The position numbers were made by a program, and so were the translations under genes. From contig JACKBV010000009.1 in NCBI GenBank assembly GCA_020634315.1, forward strand, positions 73,318 to 137,317: a stretch of DNA of 64,000 nucleotides, read 5' to 3'. Under the pieces are notes generated by a model. That model searched no databases. It was not told the origin of the DNA and saw nothing but the letters and a program-made list of their open reading frames with translations. Shown one piece after another: positions 43,140 through 52,362 of this stretch. The stretch is from Ardenticatenaceae bacterium. GTDB taxonomy: Bacteria; Chloroflexota; Anaerolineae; Promineifilales; Promineifilaceae. Every line of letters begins with the position of its first letter. Position 1 is the first letter of the stretch.

Positions 43140-44384
43140 TCACTGTTTCCGCACGCGTGTCATTGTTATCCAGGCTAAAGCCATAAACGCCGCGCTAAAC
43201 ACAAACAGCCAGCGATATTCGTCATTGAGCACATCGACTAAGACGCCTCCCAATGTAGGGCCAAGAATGGCTGCCGACTGGGAGGAGAAGTAATACAGTC
43301 CGGTATACGCACCAATTTTGCGCTCATCGCCATAATCGTAAACCATAGGCAGGCTGTTGACGTTGACGCAAGCCCAAAATCCGCCGGTCAACACCAGGGC
43401 TATGATGAACGTGACCGCGCCCTGCACCAGGAAGTAACTAAGCGCCATGATGACGATCAGCCCACTCAGACCAACGAGGATGGTGGCGCGACGGCCGTAT
43501 TTTGTGCCGATGAGTCCGGCGGGCAAGGCAAAGGCGATGATGGTCACGGTGATGGCCCCGGCATAAATGGAGGCTCTACCGGCGGGAATCCCCAATGTAA
43601 AGACAGCAAACGAAGACAGCCCTGCTTCTAGCGCATTGAAAGCCATAAACCAGAGCAAAATTGCCACTAAGACGTAGAGGCCGCTTTTGTCGGGATTGTG
43701 AAAAACTGTGCGCAAATTAGTCAAAACGCCGCCATCTTCCTCTTTGTCCAGGGTGATTTTTTCTGGTTCATGCACGCGCCAAACGGCCGTTAACGCAGCC
43801 ACAATCAGCAAAATCGCGCCGCCGACAAAGGGTGCCGCTTTGCCCATCTGATCAAACAAAATACCCCCGCCAAAAAAGGCAAACAGCCCGCCCACGCCGC
43901 CCATCAAGTTAATGATGCCATTGGCCTTGCTGCGGTCGTCAGCAGGGAAAAGATCGCCTAGCCAGGCCACTGTTGGCGAACGGAACAGCGCCATGCCAAA
44001 GTTGGTAATCAAGATGAAAACAGACAGAGCTAATGCTGTGGGGGCAAAGGGAATCAGGGTGAAGCCGATGACGGCAATTGGTAAGCCCATCAAAATCCAC
44101 GGTTTGCGCCGCCCAAAGCGATTCCACGTCCGGTCACTTTTCGCCCCGACCCAAGGCTGCACAAAGACGTTAATGATGTTGTCCCAGGTCATGATAAAGA
44201 GGGCCAGTGCCGGAGTGAGGCCAAAGCCGACGACGCCTGATTGGGGATCGCCATCCTGCAAGAAAATGGGTACATATTGGTTGAAGATAGGCCAGATGAT
44301 GCTAATGCCTAAAAAGCCAAAGCCAACGATGAAGGCTTTACTGTACTCGAAGGGGCGTCGAGTAGGTGTGGTTGTTGCGGTCAT
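43140..44384 (-). CDS. MFS transporter, GPH/SLC45-like
   Basis: 414 residues and about 12 membrane helices. The loop-2 motif GAKSDRTWNRFGRRKPWILMG is the glycoside-pentoside-hexuronide / SLC45 cation-sugar symporter signature, as is WDNIINVFVQP (an Asn/Asp cation site). Sugar uptake is the best guess. The gene stands alone on the minus strand between hairpins. Confidence 0.88.
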   Translation of the reverse strand: MTATTTPTRRPFEYSKAFIVGFGFLGISIIWPIFNQYVPIFLQDGDPQSGVVGFGLTPALALFIMTWDNIINVFVQPWVGAKSDRTWNRFGRRKPWILMGLPIAVIGFTLIPFAPTALALSVFILITNFGMALFRSPTVAWLGDLFPADDRSKANGIINLMGGVGGLFAFFGGGILFDQMGKAAPFVGGAILLIVAALTAVWRVHEPEKITLDKEEDGGVLTNLRTVFHNPDKSGLYVLVAILLWFMAFNALEAGLSSFAVFTLGIPAGRASIYAGAITVTIIAFALPAGLIGTKYGRRATILVGLSGLIVIMALSYFLVQGAVTFIIALVLTGGFWACVNVNSLPMVYDYGDERKIGAYTGLYYFSSQSAAILGPTLGGVLVDVLNDEYRWLFVFSAAFMALAWITMTRVRKQ

Positions 44385-44455
44385 TGATTTCCTCCTGACG
44401 TATTGCGTGTTGCCTGTTGCGTATTGTAGAGGAGTTGGTTGTTGCAGGCACGAAA

Positions 44456-44485
44456 AAACGCAGCGACTTTTAGGGCGCTGCGTTT
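44456..44485 (-). terminator. terminator of the threonine synthase gene
   Basis: On the minus strand AAACGCAGCG-CCCTAAAAGT-CGCTGCGTTT followed by TTT. Confidence 0.85.
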
Positions 44486-44525
44486 ATCAAGCAGTGTGTG
44501 TCACATGCAGTGCAAGCTAGTTTGG

Positions 44526-45692
44526 TTATGTCAATAGCAGCCGGTATTTGAGACCGCTGCCGGTATTGAAGACGAGCACGCGCTCGTCTGGATGAATCCA
44601 GCCATTGGCGACGAGGATTTCCAGGGCCGCAACGGTGGCCGCTGCTTCGAGGGAGACGAACATTCCTTCGCACATGGCGAGTTTTTGTTGGGCGGCAAGG
44701 ATGCGGCTGTCGGGCACGGCAACGGCCGTTCCGTCACTTTCATACAGCGCCCGCAGCATCTGCTCCCCGCCAATCGTCACCGGCACACGCAGTCCACCGG
44801 CCAACGTGGCCGCGTTTTCCCAGGGTTCGGTAGCTTCTTGGCCCTCGTGGAACGCTTTTACCACCGGCGCACAGCCGTCGGATTGGGCGGCAACCATACG
44901 CGGTCGTTTTGCGCCAATCCAACCCATAGCTTCCATTTCGGCAAACGCTTTCCACATGCCAATAAGTCCCGTGCCGCCGCCGGTGGGATAAATGATGACA
45001 TCTGGCAGTTCCCAGTCAAAGGCCGCGGCTAATTCATACCCCATGATCTTTTTGCCTTCGACGCGGTAAGGCTCTTTTAGGGTGGAAACGTCAAACCAGC
45101 CCCCTTCTTGTGCATCGGCGGCGGCGGCACGCCCGGCGTCATTGATCAGGCCGTTGATCAGGTGCAAGTCGGCACCGGTCATTTGCACTTCGGTGATGTT
45201 GATGAGGGGCGCATCGCCGGGCATGTAGACATGGGCTGTGACACCGGCGCGGGCGGCATAAGCGGCCAATGCGCCACCGGCGTTGCCTGCTGTTGGGATG
45301 ACGAATTCAGTGACGCCAAGTTCGAGGGCGCGACTGACAGCAGCGGCTAATCCCAATGCCTTGAAGCTGCCGGTCGGGTTTTGGCCTTCGTCCTTGATGT
45401 AAAGCTGGCTGAGACCCATTTCCCGGCCAAGTTGTTCCATTTTCAGCACCGGTTTGCCGCCTTCGCCGAGGGTGACGATGTAGCGAGGATCGCGCACGGG
45501 CAGCAGTTCGCGGTAACGCCACATGTTGGCGGGGCGTTGGCACAGTGCGTCGCGGTCTATTTCGTGGGCGGCTTTGTCCAGGTCGTAACAGGCAAGGAGG
45601 GGATGAGCGCAGTCAGGGCAGAGGCGAATCAGTTGGTCGGCGGCATGAATTTGGCCGCAGTGGGAACATTGAAGATGAGAGAGGTAACTCAT
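44526..45692 (-). CDS. thrC: threonine synthase
   Basis: 388 residues, a PLP-dependent fold-type II enzyme that converts O-phosphohomoserine to threonine. An N-terminal zinc-ribbon-like part (CSHCGQIH, LCPDCAHPL) leads to the PLP lysine in KDEGQNPTGSFKALG, the phosphate/PLP site PTGGGTGLIGMWKAF and a C-terminal NTGSGLKY. This is the longer, plant/archaeal-like type. ATG 45692 opens the family N-terminus; the frame is open a little further. No hom or thrB gene is nearby. Confidence 0.92.
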   Translation of the reverse strand: MSYLSHLQCSHCGQIHAADQLIRLCPDCAHPLLACYDLDKAAHEIDRDALCQRPANMWRYRELLPVRDPRYIVTLGEGGKPVLKMEQLGREMGLSQLYIKDEGQNPTGSFKALGLAAAVSRALELGVTEFVIPTAGNAGGALAAYAARAGVTAHVYMPGDAPLINITEVQMTGADLHLINGLINDAGRAAAADAQEGGWFDVSTLKEPYRVEGKKIMGYELAAAFDWELPDVIIYPTGGGTGLIGMWKAFAEMEAMGWIGAKRPRMVAAQSDGCAPVVKAFHEGQEATEPWENAATLAGGLRVPVTIGGEQMLRALYESDGTAVAVPDSRILAAQQKLAMCEGMFVSLEAAATVAALEILVANGWIHPDERVLVFNTGSGLKYRLLLT

Positions 45693-45742
45693 GATGATTA
45701 AGGGTTGTGAGCCGTAACCCAATTACGGTTCACGGATTACGG

Positions 45743-46159
45743 CTAAATAAAGGCGTAATGGTAGGCGCCAATGACGGTTTGGGCCGTTTCCGGGGCGAAA
45801 AATTGGTGCAGCGTGGCGCGAATCTGGCGGATGTCGGCTGGCTTGCTGAGGAAGCCGTCGCAGCCGGCGTCGATTGCCAGCTTTTCTGCTTCGCCGCTGC
45901 CATAAGCGGTGAGGACGACAATGGGGATATGGGCGGTGGCCGGATTGGCTTTGAGGCGGCGGGTGAGTTCAAAGCCGCTCATGTCGCCGGGCAGGCGTAA
46001 GTCCATGAGGATGAGGTCGGGCAGGGTGGAAACGGCCGTTTCCCATCCACTTTCCCCATCCCAAGCCTGGATTAATTCATGACCATCTGCTTCTAAAATG
46101 CGCTGCACCAGCAGCATGTTGCGCGGGTTATCTTCAACATACAAAATCCGTTTACACAT
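45743..46159 (-). CDS. single-domain response regulator
   Basis: 138 residues, a lone receiver domain: acidic pair in ILYVEDNPRN, phospho-acceptor Asp53 in LILMDLRLPGDMSG, Thr/Ser in VVLTAYG and Lys in FLSKPADI. DivK/CheY-like proteins signal by protein contact. It lies upstream of thrC on the same strand, with a 50-base gap containing a GTAA/TTAC inverted repeat. No kinase is beside it. Confidence 0.92.
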   Translation of the reverse strand: MCKRILYVEDNPRNMLLVQRILEADGHELIQAWDGESGWETAVSTLPDLILMDLRLPGDMSGFELTRRLKANPATAHIPIVVLTAYGSGEAEKLAIDAGCDGFLSKPADIRQIRATLHQFFAPETAQTVIGAYHYAFI

Positions 46160-46413
46160 AACATACTCCTGCGGTAAAGGTAATGCTTTTTAAAAATTAC
46201 AAGGCGTTATTCTGCTTGTGACCCGATTCATCTTTGGGCACTGGTTGTTGATTTCCTCAACAATGATGAGCTTAACACGTCCCCTTGCTCGGCTCAAGAC
46301 AATGGAACCTATACTTTTCATAGAAAGAATCTATAATAGGGGCAGTCTTGGAAGCATTCAGGGCGGCCAGGGAAAGGGCTGCACCCGAAGGTTTTGCAAA
46401 TAGGTACTCATCC

Positions 46414-47298
46414 ATGGAAATAGGGCAACTTGAAGCATTTTTGGCTGTTGTGTATGAGGGCAGTTTTACGCGGGCGGCGGAACGATTAAATCTGACGCAG
46501 CCTTCTTTGAGTGCGCGGATTCATCAATTGGAGCAGGATTTGCACGGCACGTTGTTTCAGCGAAATACACGCCCTGTCAGCCTGACGCGCATGGGCGAGG
46601 TTTTTCTCGATTATGCGGAGCGGGCGGTCGGTATTTTGGAAGCGGGACAAGAGGCGGTTCGCTCGGAGCAATTGGGGATTGCCGGGCGGGTGACTGTGTG
46701 CTGTCCATTTTCGCTGGCGACATACCTGATGCCGGAAGTGGTGCAGCGGTTTAGTCAGGCGTATCCGCTGGCTGAGTTATACATCGAAGTGGGACATTCT
46801 GATTTTGCCGTGGCGCAGCTTTCGGATGGGATGGCAAATCTGGCGTTGGCGGCCGCTTTTCCCCGATTTTTGGAGCGGACGCATCCGATTTTGCATTTAC
46901 GGGATGAGATGGTGGCTGCGGCCAACGCGAACCATCGGCTGGCGCGTGCGTCTGGCATTCCGATCAATCGTTTATGGCAGTATCAGGTGTTGATCATTCA
47001 TTGGGGACATGCGTTTACGGCGTATGTGGACAGTTTGCGTGAGTTGGCGGAGATGCCTGGGGCGGCTATTCGTGTGCCGCTGGCGATTGCGCTGCCGATG
47101 GTGCAGGGGTCTGAGATGGTGACGTTTGTGCCGCGACGGTTAACGGCCGTTTCCGGTCTGGTTGAGCTAGATGTGCCGGAATTCCAATTTAGCTGGAATA
47201 CGGTGCTGCTAACGCGGCCGGGGCGTGCGTTGACGGCGTTGGAGCAGGCATTTGTCGATATGGTTGCAACAGTTTGGCACAGCAGCGAGCCGGGATAA
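46414..47298 (+). CDS. LysR-family transcriptional regulator
   Basis: 294 residues: N-terminal winged helix (MEIGQLEAFLAVVYEGSFTR, TQPSLSARIHQLEQDLHGTLF) and a C-terminal periplasmic-binding-protein-like effector domain (VTVCCPFSLATYLMPEVVQRF). ATG 46414 gives the standard family start; the frame is open upstream. A TATAAT lies at 46332-46337. Its stop overlaps the start of the CDP-alcohol transferase gene (TAATG), an unusual partner for LysR, whose targets are normally divergent. Confidence 0.93.
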   Translation: MEIGQLEAFLAVVYEGSFTRAAERLNLTQPSLSARIHQLEQDLHGTLFQRNTRPVSLTRMGEVFLDYAERAVGILEAGQEAVRSEQLGIAGRVTVCCPFSLATYLMPEVVQRFSQAYPLAELYIEVGHSDFAVAQLSDGMANLALAAAFPRFLERTHPILHLRDEMVAAANANHRLARASGIPINRLWQYQVLIIHWGHAFTAYVDSLRELAEMPGAAIRVPLAIALPMVQGSEMVTFVPRRLTAVSGLVELDVPEFQFSWNTVLLTRPGRALTALEQAFVDMVATVWHSSEPG

Positions 47299-48500
47299 TG
47301 GGCATGATGATGGGTGAGGAATTGAGGCAGTTACGTTGGCGTTGGGCAGGTGTGGCGTTGATCTGGTTTGTGGCCTGGCTGGGGTTGTATGCCTGGCTGC
47401 GTGGGCAATGGGTTGATGCCGGGCGCTGGTTGTGGTTGTCTGGCCTGGTTTTGGTTTATGGGTTGTGGGTGACGTGGCGCAATTTGCCATTGAACCGGCG
47501 CGAAGGGGAAACGGCCGTTCTGCCCACACTTGGCCTTGGCAATCTGTTGACATTGTGGCGCGGGCTGGCCGTGTCCTTCATGGCCGGGTTTCTTTTCTCC
47601 CCCTGGCCGGATGGTTGGCTGGGCTGGCTGCCAATGCTGCTGTACACCTCTGCGGATGTGGCCGATTACCTGGATGGTTATGCGGCGCGGCTGACTAATC
47701 ATGCCACCTTGTTGGGCGCACACCTGGATATGGAGTTTGATGGCCTGGGCATGTTGGTCGTCAGCCTGTTGGCGGTGTCGTATGGACAGCTTCCGGTGTG
47801 GTATCTCAGCTTGGGATTGGCGCGTTACCTGTTTGTTTTTGGCTTATGGTGGCGCGAACGGCGTGGATTGCCTGTGTCGGCAATGCCGCCCAGTGTGCAT
47901 CGCCGCATTTTTGCCGGGTTCCAGATGGGGTTTATGAGTGCGGTGTTGTGGCCGATTGTACCGGCGGCGGGGGCGACGATTGCCGGGACGATTTTTGCAA
48001 CGGCGACGGGAGCCGGTTTTTTGCGCGATTGGCTGGTGGCAATTGGCTGGCTGCAACCGCAAAGTGCGGTTTATCGCCGCTGGCAGCAGCGAATCTATGA
48101 GGCGGCGACGAAGTGGCTGCCGCCGCTGCTGCGTGTAGTGCTGTTGGGAACGGCCGTTGCGCTGCTCACAAATTATTCCCCGCTCTTCCCCCCGTCCGCC
48201 TGGCGTGCGTTGTTTACTGCGTGGCATTTGCCCTGGCCGCTGCCATTGGCAATTTTGGCGATGCTGCTCTTTTTGGCGGGTGTTGTGCTGCTGGCATTGG
48301 GCGTGATGGGGCGGGTGTGGGCTTTGCTGCTTGTGTTCCCGGTGGGCTTTGACATGATCACGCAGGGCGCGACCTGGGTCAATGGCACGGTGTTGGCTTG
48401 TGTGATTGGCTTGATGCTGCTGGGGACGGGGCCGTTATCGTTGTGGCGGCCGGAGGAGCGGTACATGGTGCGGCGGGCGGGGGAGAGGGGGGAAGAGTGA
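47298..48500 (+). CDS. CDP-alcohol phosphatidyltransferase family membrane protein
   Basis: 400 residues with about ten membrane helices. The full catalytic signature D-G-x2-A-R-x8-G-x3-D-x3-D is present: Asp126-Gly127, Ala130-Arg131, Gly140, Asp144, Asp148. It joins an alcohol to a CDP-lipid phosphatidyl group. The protein is about twice the usual size, with extra N- and C-terminal membrane segments. ATG 47298 overlaps the LysR stop. It is followed by a flippase-like gene, which suggests a lipid-making and lipid-moving pair. Confidence 0.88.
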   Translation: MGMMMGEELRQLRWRWAGVALIWFVAWLGLYAWLRGQWVDAGRWLWLSGLVLVYGLWVTWRNLPLNRREGETAVLPTLGLGNLLTLWRGLAVSFMAGFLFSPWPDGWLGWLPMLLYTSADVADYLDGYAARLTNHATLLGAHLDMEFDGLGMLVVSLLAVSYGQLPVWYLSLGLARYLFVFGLWWRERRGLPVSAMPPSVHRRIFAGFQMGFMSAVLWPIVPAAGATIAGTIFATATGAGFLRDWLVAIGWLQPQSAVYRRWQQRIYEAATKWLPPLLRVVLLGTAVALLTNYSPLFPPSAWRALFTAWHLPWPLPLAILAMLLFLAGVVLLALGVMGRVWALLLVFPVGFDMITQGATWVNGTVLACVIGLMLLGTGPLSLWRPEERYMVRRAGERGEE

Positions 48501-48585
48501 GGAGGGGAGAGTGGGGGAGAGAGAAGAGAGGGGGAAGAGAGAAGAGAGAGAGAGAGGAGAGAAGGAGAGAGGAGGAGAGGGGAGT
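48485..48585 (+). repeat. homopurine GA tract at a gene junction
   Basis: About 100 bases of nearly pure G/A run from the end of the CDP-alcohol transferase gene to the start codon of the next gene and include its ribosome binding site (GAGGAGAGGGGAGT). A sister tract is at 30967-31039. Confidence 0.88.
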
Positions 48586-49608
48586 GTGAGGCAGTTTGTT
48601 TGTTTTGTGAAGCGTAGGTGGCGAGTTGTGCTTAAATGGCTGTCATGGTTGTTGGTGGTTGGGTTGTTGGCCTGGGTGTTGGCGCAGGTGCCGCTGCGCG
48701 AAGCTGCGGCTATTGTGGCCGGGCTGCGGGGCTGGCAGGTTGGCGCGGGGCTGGCGGTTAATGGGTTGGTGTTGTGGATATTAAACGGCCGTTGGTGGCT
48801 TATTTTACGCGCACAAGGGTATGTTGTGCCTTATTTGCGCCTGTTGGGGCATCGGCTGGCGGGATTTGGCGTCAGCTATTTTACGCCGGGGCCGCAGTTT
48901 GGCGGGGAGCCGGTGCAGGTGCTGTTGTTGTCGCGCAAGGAGGGGGTGCCACGGGCAACGGCCGTTGCCGTTATCACGCTAGATAAATTGCTGGAACTCC
49001 TGTTTAGCTTTCTCTTTTTGGTGGGCGGTGTGTTGATTGTGCTGCAAGGGAGATTGTTTGGCGGTGTGGTGGGATGGGAAACGGCCGTGTTCGCTTTCAT
49101 CTTGCTCTTGTTTCCGGCCGCCTTTTTAACGGCGACCGGGCTGGGTTGGTATCCGGTATCCAAATTGCTGCGTGGCATGGGGCATTGGTCAATGTGGGCG
49201 CGGCGTCCTGTCTGGCATAGCCGCTACCAACGGCTGGCGCAATTTGGCATGGACAGCGAGGCACAGATGACGGCCTTTTTCCGCACTGCGCCAAGGACAC
49301 TCCTTGTTGTGCTGGCCGTTTCGGTGTGCAGTTGGCTGCTGTTATTGTTTGAGTATGCTTTGATGCTGCGCTTTTTGGGGTTGACGTTGACATGGATGCA
49401 GGTGGTGGGCTTGTTAACGGCCGTACGCGTTGCTTTTCTCTTGCCTTTACCTGCTGGCTTGGGGATGGTAGAGGCCAGCCAGGTGTTGGCACTGAGCCTG
49501 ATGGGTTTGAATCCGGCAGTGGGGATAAGTGCCAGTTTGCTGATCCGTGCGCGTGATGTGCTGCTGGGATTGGCCGGGTTGGCCTGGTGGCGTTTAAATT
49601 GGGGGTAG
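48586..49608 (+). CDS. flippase-like membrane protein, LPG synthase TM-domain family (second copy)
   Basis: 340 residues with about eight membrane helices of the same PF03706-type family as 17670-18656, though diverged. It has GFGVSYFTPGPQFGGEPVQVLLL and FLLPLPAGLGMVEASQVLAL in place of the SGFGGD and NGLGLREG motifs. The GTG at 48586 follows a purine-rich ribosome site. A longer frame exists, but its first 25 codons are a translated GA repeat (E, R, G, K) and are rejected. Likely acts on the product of the upstream CDP-alcohol transferase. Confidence 0.82.
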   Translation: MRQFVCFVKRRWRVVLKWLSWLLVVGLLAWVLAQVPLREAAAIVAGLRGWQVGAGLAVNGLVLWILNGRWWLILRAQGYVVPYLRLLGHRLAGFGVSYFTPGPQFGGEPVQVLLLSRKEGVPRATAVAVITLDKLLELLFSFLFLVGGVLIVLQGRLFGGVVGWETAVFAFILLLFPAAFLTATGLGWYPVSKLLRGMGHWSMWARRPVWHSRYQRLAQFGMDSEAQMTAFFRTAPRTLLVVLAVSVCSWLLLLFEYALMLRFLGLTLTWMQVVGLLTAVRVAFLLPLPAGLGMVEASQVLALSLMGLNPAVGISASLLIRARDVLLGLAGLAWWRLNWG

Positions 49609-49664
49609 ACCAGCGGGTGGAAGCCGTTTAGAATGAAGCAAAATTTTATGATGGAGGATGGCAT

Positions 49665-50000
49665 ATGAGCTTGACAGCACGACAATGGGGGATTGCGGGG
49701 CTGGCGGTAGCAACGGCGCTGATTCATTTTGCGCTGGCTTTGGGTGGGGAAGGGTTTTTCCTGGTAGCGTTTTTGTTGAATGGAGTTGGATATCTGGCAT
49801 TGATGGCGGCGCTTTATTTTTTGCCGCAGCTTGCCGGGCAGCGGGCGTTGGTCCGTTGGGCATTGTTGGGGTTTACGGCCGTTACCTTTATCCTCTACTT
49901 TGTCTTTAACTGGCCGAACATTTGGGGGCCAATGGGCTTGCTTGATAAGGGCATTGAGCTGGTGCTGATGATTTTACTTTGGTTGGATCGCCCATCATGA
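49665..50000 (+). CDS. small four-helix membrane protein of unknown function
   Basis: 111 residues, four predicted membrane helices (GIAGLAVATALIHFALAL, FLLNGVGYLALMAALYFL, WALLGFTAVTFILYFVF, GIELVLMILLWL). There are no catalytic motifs. GGAGG-like sequence (ATGGAGGATGGCAT) precedes the ATG. I do not recognise the family; similar proteins of about 110 residues occur in Chloroflexota and archaea. Confidence 0.7.
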   Translation: MSLTARQWGIAGLAVATALIHFALALGGEGFFLVAFLLNGVGYLALMAALYFLPQLAGQRALVRWALLGFTAVTFILYFVFNWPNIWGPMGLLDKGIELVLMILLWLDRPS

Positions 50001-50054
50001 TATAACCCATTGCAAGAGCGCACACAAAAATAAATACATGAAGTGACAAAACAA

Positions 50055-50084
50055 ACAAGCCCCAGACATTTGTCTGGGGCTTGT
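50055..50084 (+). terminator. perfect hairpin downstream of the small membrane protein
   Basis: ACAAGCCCCAGACA and TGTCTGGGGCTTGT, 14-base arms with a TT centre. No long T run, but the stem is very strong. Confidence 0.7.
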
Positions 50085-50113
50085 CAATAATTGGCTGAAT
50101 GGCAAGATACGAC

Positions 50114-50168
50114 GTATCTATTCAGGTAGACGTGTCAGGGTTACTCTGAGAGGAAAACCTGACACGCC
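50114..50168. repeat. family-D palindromic repeat, second copy
   Basis: TATCTATTCAGGTAGACGTG, TCAGGGTTACTCTGAGAGG and AAAACCTGACACG: a diverged copy of the 8061-8115 unit in opposite orientation, again between two convergent genes. Confidence 0.75.
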
Positions 50169-50189
50169 TTTCGATGCGACACGCCTTTT

Positions 50190-50675
50190 TCATCTTGCCG
50201 GGCGCATCATTGTCAGATTTTGTTTGTCAATTTTGATGTGATACGCCATTTCCTCAACTTGCCCCAACAAGGTGTCGGGCACAGAAAATTGGCGCTTACC
50301 TTGCAAAAAACCGCCCGTTTGTACAACCAGGTTGCCAATATGCCCCGTCTTCGGCGTAACGATAATTTTGACAATGGGACCAATAACCCCATCTTTCGCT
50401 TTCGCTTTGGCTTCGTGGTTCAACAGCACGCCCCCCTCAGGAACACTTTCCTGACGCGTCAATTCGGCCCGACCACAGGTCAGCTCAATTTGCGTGTCAG
50501 AGATGTTGGCGATTTGTTGAATGGGCACGATGTAACGCGTTGGCGCATTTTTGTCACCTTCGGCAATGATGATGTGGGTTAGCTGGGGCTGCTTTTGGGG
50601 GCGAATCACAACGCCATACACCTGTCCATAGGCACCATCTTTGCCGACAACGGCCGCTTTCATTGGGATATTCAT
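50190..50675 (-). CDS. PRC-barrel domain protein
   Basis: 161 residues with two similar beta-barrel halves. The first is KAAVVGKDGAYGQVYGVVI, then LTHIIIAEG; the second is VIGPIVKIIVTPKTGHIGNLVVQTGG. PRC-barrels bind RNA-processing factors, reaction-centre subunits or other partners. AAAGGAAAG precedes ATG 50675. It follows the LCP-family gene on the same strand at 109 bases, which may be chance. Confidence 0.75.
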   Translation of the reverse strand: MNIPMKAAVVGKDGAYGQVYGVVIRPQKQPQLTHIIIAEGDKNAPTRYIVPIQQIANISDTQIELTCGRAELTRQESVPEGGVLLNHEAKAKAKDGVIGPIVKIIVTPKTGHIGNLVVQTGGFLQGKRQFSVPDTLLGQVEEMAYHIKIDKQNLTMMRPAR

Positions 50676-50784
50676 CGTCTTTCCTTTTATGCCCTGGGGC
50701 ATGCCCACCAGGCGTTATCATAAATGTTTGTTGTGTGCATCATATATCTGCCGTTTGGCGGCACACAACGGAGGAATGACGCAT

Positions 50785-52272
50785 TTATTCGCGCGGCGCT
50801 TCCAGGAGCGGACGGCAGGGATTGAAGTCCGCGCCGAGACGGATGGTGTAGGTGTAAGGATAGTCTGTATCGCCGAGGAAGGTAATGGCATCGGCGTGCT
50901 GATTGAAGAGCCAGGCAACGAGGCCGCTGCCGGTTCCTTTGCTGTTGGGGGCATGCAGGCTAATGCTGGTTGTTGCCGGAGCCGGGTCGCCAGCTTGGGT
51001 AAAAATGGGAATCATGCCAAACCAGGACAGGTTTTCGGCGGCCAGACGATATTGAGCGGCATCATTGGCTATGATTTCGACGGTTAACGGCCGTCCCCCA
51101 CGACTCAATGCCGACGGCTGCAAAAGCTGCGCAAAAACCGGTGCCGCAGCTTCCCACTGAATCAGCTGCACCGCCGCGCCAGAATTAGGCACTTTCCAGG
51201 AGCGAAAAGCGGTATAAGGCAGCGTTAAATGGCGAACGCCATTCTCACGAATTGTGGGCGCGATGGCTGCCAGGTCTAACACCGTCGCCAATCCCAGGTC
51301 GGTTTCCACCGTTTGGCGATACGCTTCCCACAGCGCCGGAACTTGCGGAATGAGGTCGCGGTTTAGCCCCTGGTTGAACATTGCCTGGACAAGCTGCTGC
51401 TGACGACGGCCACGCTCAAAATCGCTGGTCGTGCGTCGTGAGCGTGCATACCAGAGCGCCAGGTCACCATCCATGTGCTGCACGCCGGTTTCCAAGGTGA
51501 ATTGCTCCCAATTCTCTTCAACGGTGGGATCAAGGTCTGGCGTAATTAACCGCCAATCGCGCAAGGGACAGGTCACAGGCACATCGACACCGCCCAGCGC
51601 ATCAACGGCTTGTTTGAAGCCGGCAAAGCCGATGCGGACATAGTTATCAATGGGAATTCCGAAATTCCAAAGCAGGGTGTCGCGCAGCAGCCCCTTGCCC
51701 CGGTCAGGGTAGTCGATCACATTGCCATGCGGCAGCACCAAATTGATGCGCGTCATTTGCCAGCCGGGCACGGCAACGTAGAGGTCGCGGGGCAGCGACA
51801 ACATGGTCGCGGTTTTGTTATTCTTGTCGATGGCGACGAGGATAATGCTGTCGGTGCGCTGCCCGGTCAGGTTGTCGCCATCATTGCCAAGAAGGGCGAT
51901 GATGGTGAAGTTGTCGGGAATGGCAAAGGTGGGGACGGGGGTGGGCACGGCCGTTTCCGGGGTCGGCAGCGTTCCATCCAGCGTGGCGTAAGGGAAAAAG
52001 GTTGGCGTTGATGTCGGCGTGTTGGTTGGGCTGGGTGTTGTGGTTGGGCTGGGCGTTGTGGTCGGCGTGGCGCTGGGCGTCGGCGTGAATGTCATCGTCG
52101 CTGTCGGGCGCGGCGTAAACGTGGCTGGCAAGGTCGCGCTGGGAATGACAGGGGAAACGGCCGTTGCCACCCGCGTTGGCAGCGTCGCCAATTCAGCCAC
52201 AGGCACATCTTGCCCCGCCTGCATGCACCCCACCAACAAAAACAACACACACAACCAACCGACTTTTCTCAT
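50785..52272 (-). CDS. LytR-CpsA-Psr (LCP) family lipoprotein
   Basis: 495 residues. A lipoprotein signal (MRKVGWLCVLFLLVGC, lipobox LVGC), then a Thr/Pro-rich stalk (about 45-100), then an LCP domain (IIALLGNDGDNLTGQRTDSIILVAID, MLSLPRDLYVAVPG, ARSRRTTSDFERGRRQQQLVQA) and a short LytR C-terminal-like domain (VEIIANDAAQYRLAAENL). LCP enzymes attach glycopolymers from lipid carriers to the cell wall. Membrane attachment by lipid instead of the usual helix is unusual. The key Asp and Arg residues are present. Confidence 0.9.
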   Translation of the reverse strand: MRKVGWLCVLFLLVGCMQAGQDVPVAELATLPTRVATAVSPVIPSATLPATFTPRPTATMTFTPTPSATPTTTPSPTTTPSPTNTPTSTPTFFPYATLDGTLPTPETAVPTPVPTFAIPDNFTIIALLGNDGDNLTGQRTDSIILVAIDKNNKTATMLSLPRDLYVAVPGWQMTRINLVLPHGNVIDYPDRGKGLLRDTLLWNFGIPIDNYVRIGFAGFKQAVDALGGVDVPVTCPLRDWRLITPDLDPTVEENWEQFTLETGVQHMDGDLALWYARSRRTTSDFERGRRQQQLVQAMFNQGLNRDLIPQVPALWEAYRQTVETDLGLATVLDLAAIAPTIRENGVRHLTLPYTAFRSWKVPNSGAAVQLIQWEAAAPVFAQLLQPSALSRGGRPLTVEIIANDAAQYRLAAENLSWFGMIPIFTQAGDPAPATTSISLHAPNSKGTGSGLVAWLFNQHADAITFLGDTDYPYTYTIRLGADFNPCRPLLEAPRE

Positions 52273-52362
52273 AAGACGTCATTTTCTCCAAAAGCGAACA
52301 ACCAGACAAATCCAATTTTGCCGCGCAGCGCCAACACTCCGGCAAACAAACGCCCCTTTGTT

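Noticed and set aside
48511..48585. Extra 25 codons on the second flippase-like protein
   Set aside because: They are a translated GA repeat giving only E, R, G and K; the ribosome site inside the tract points to GTG 48586.
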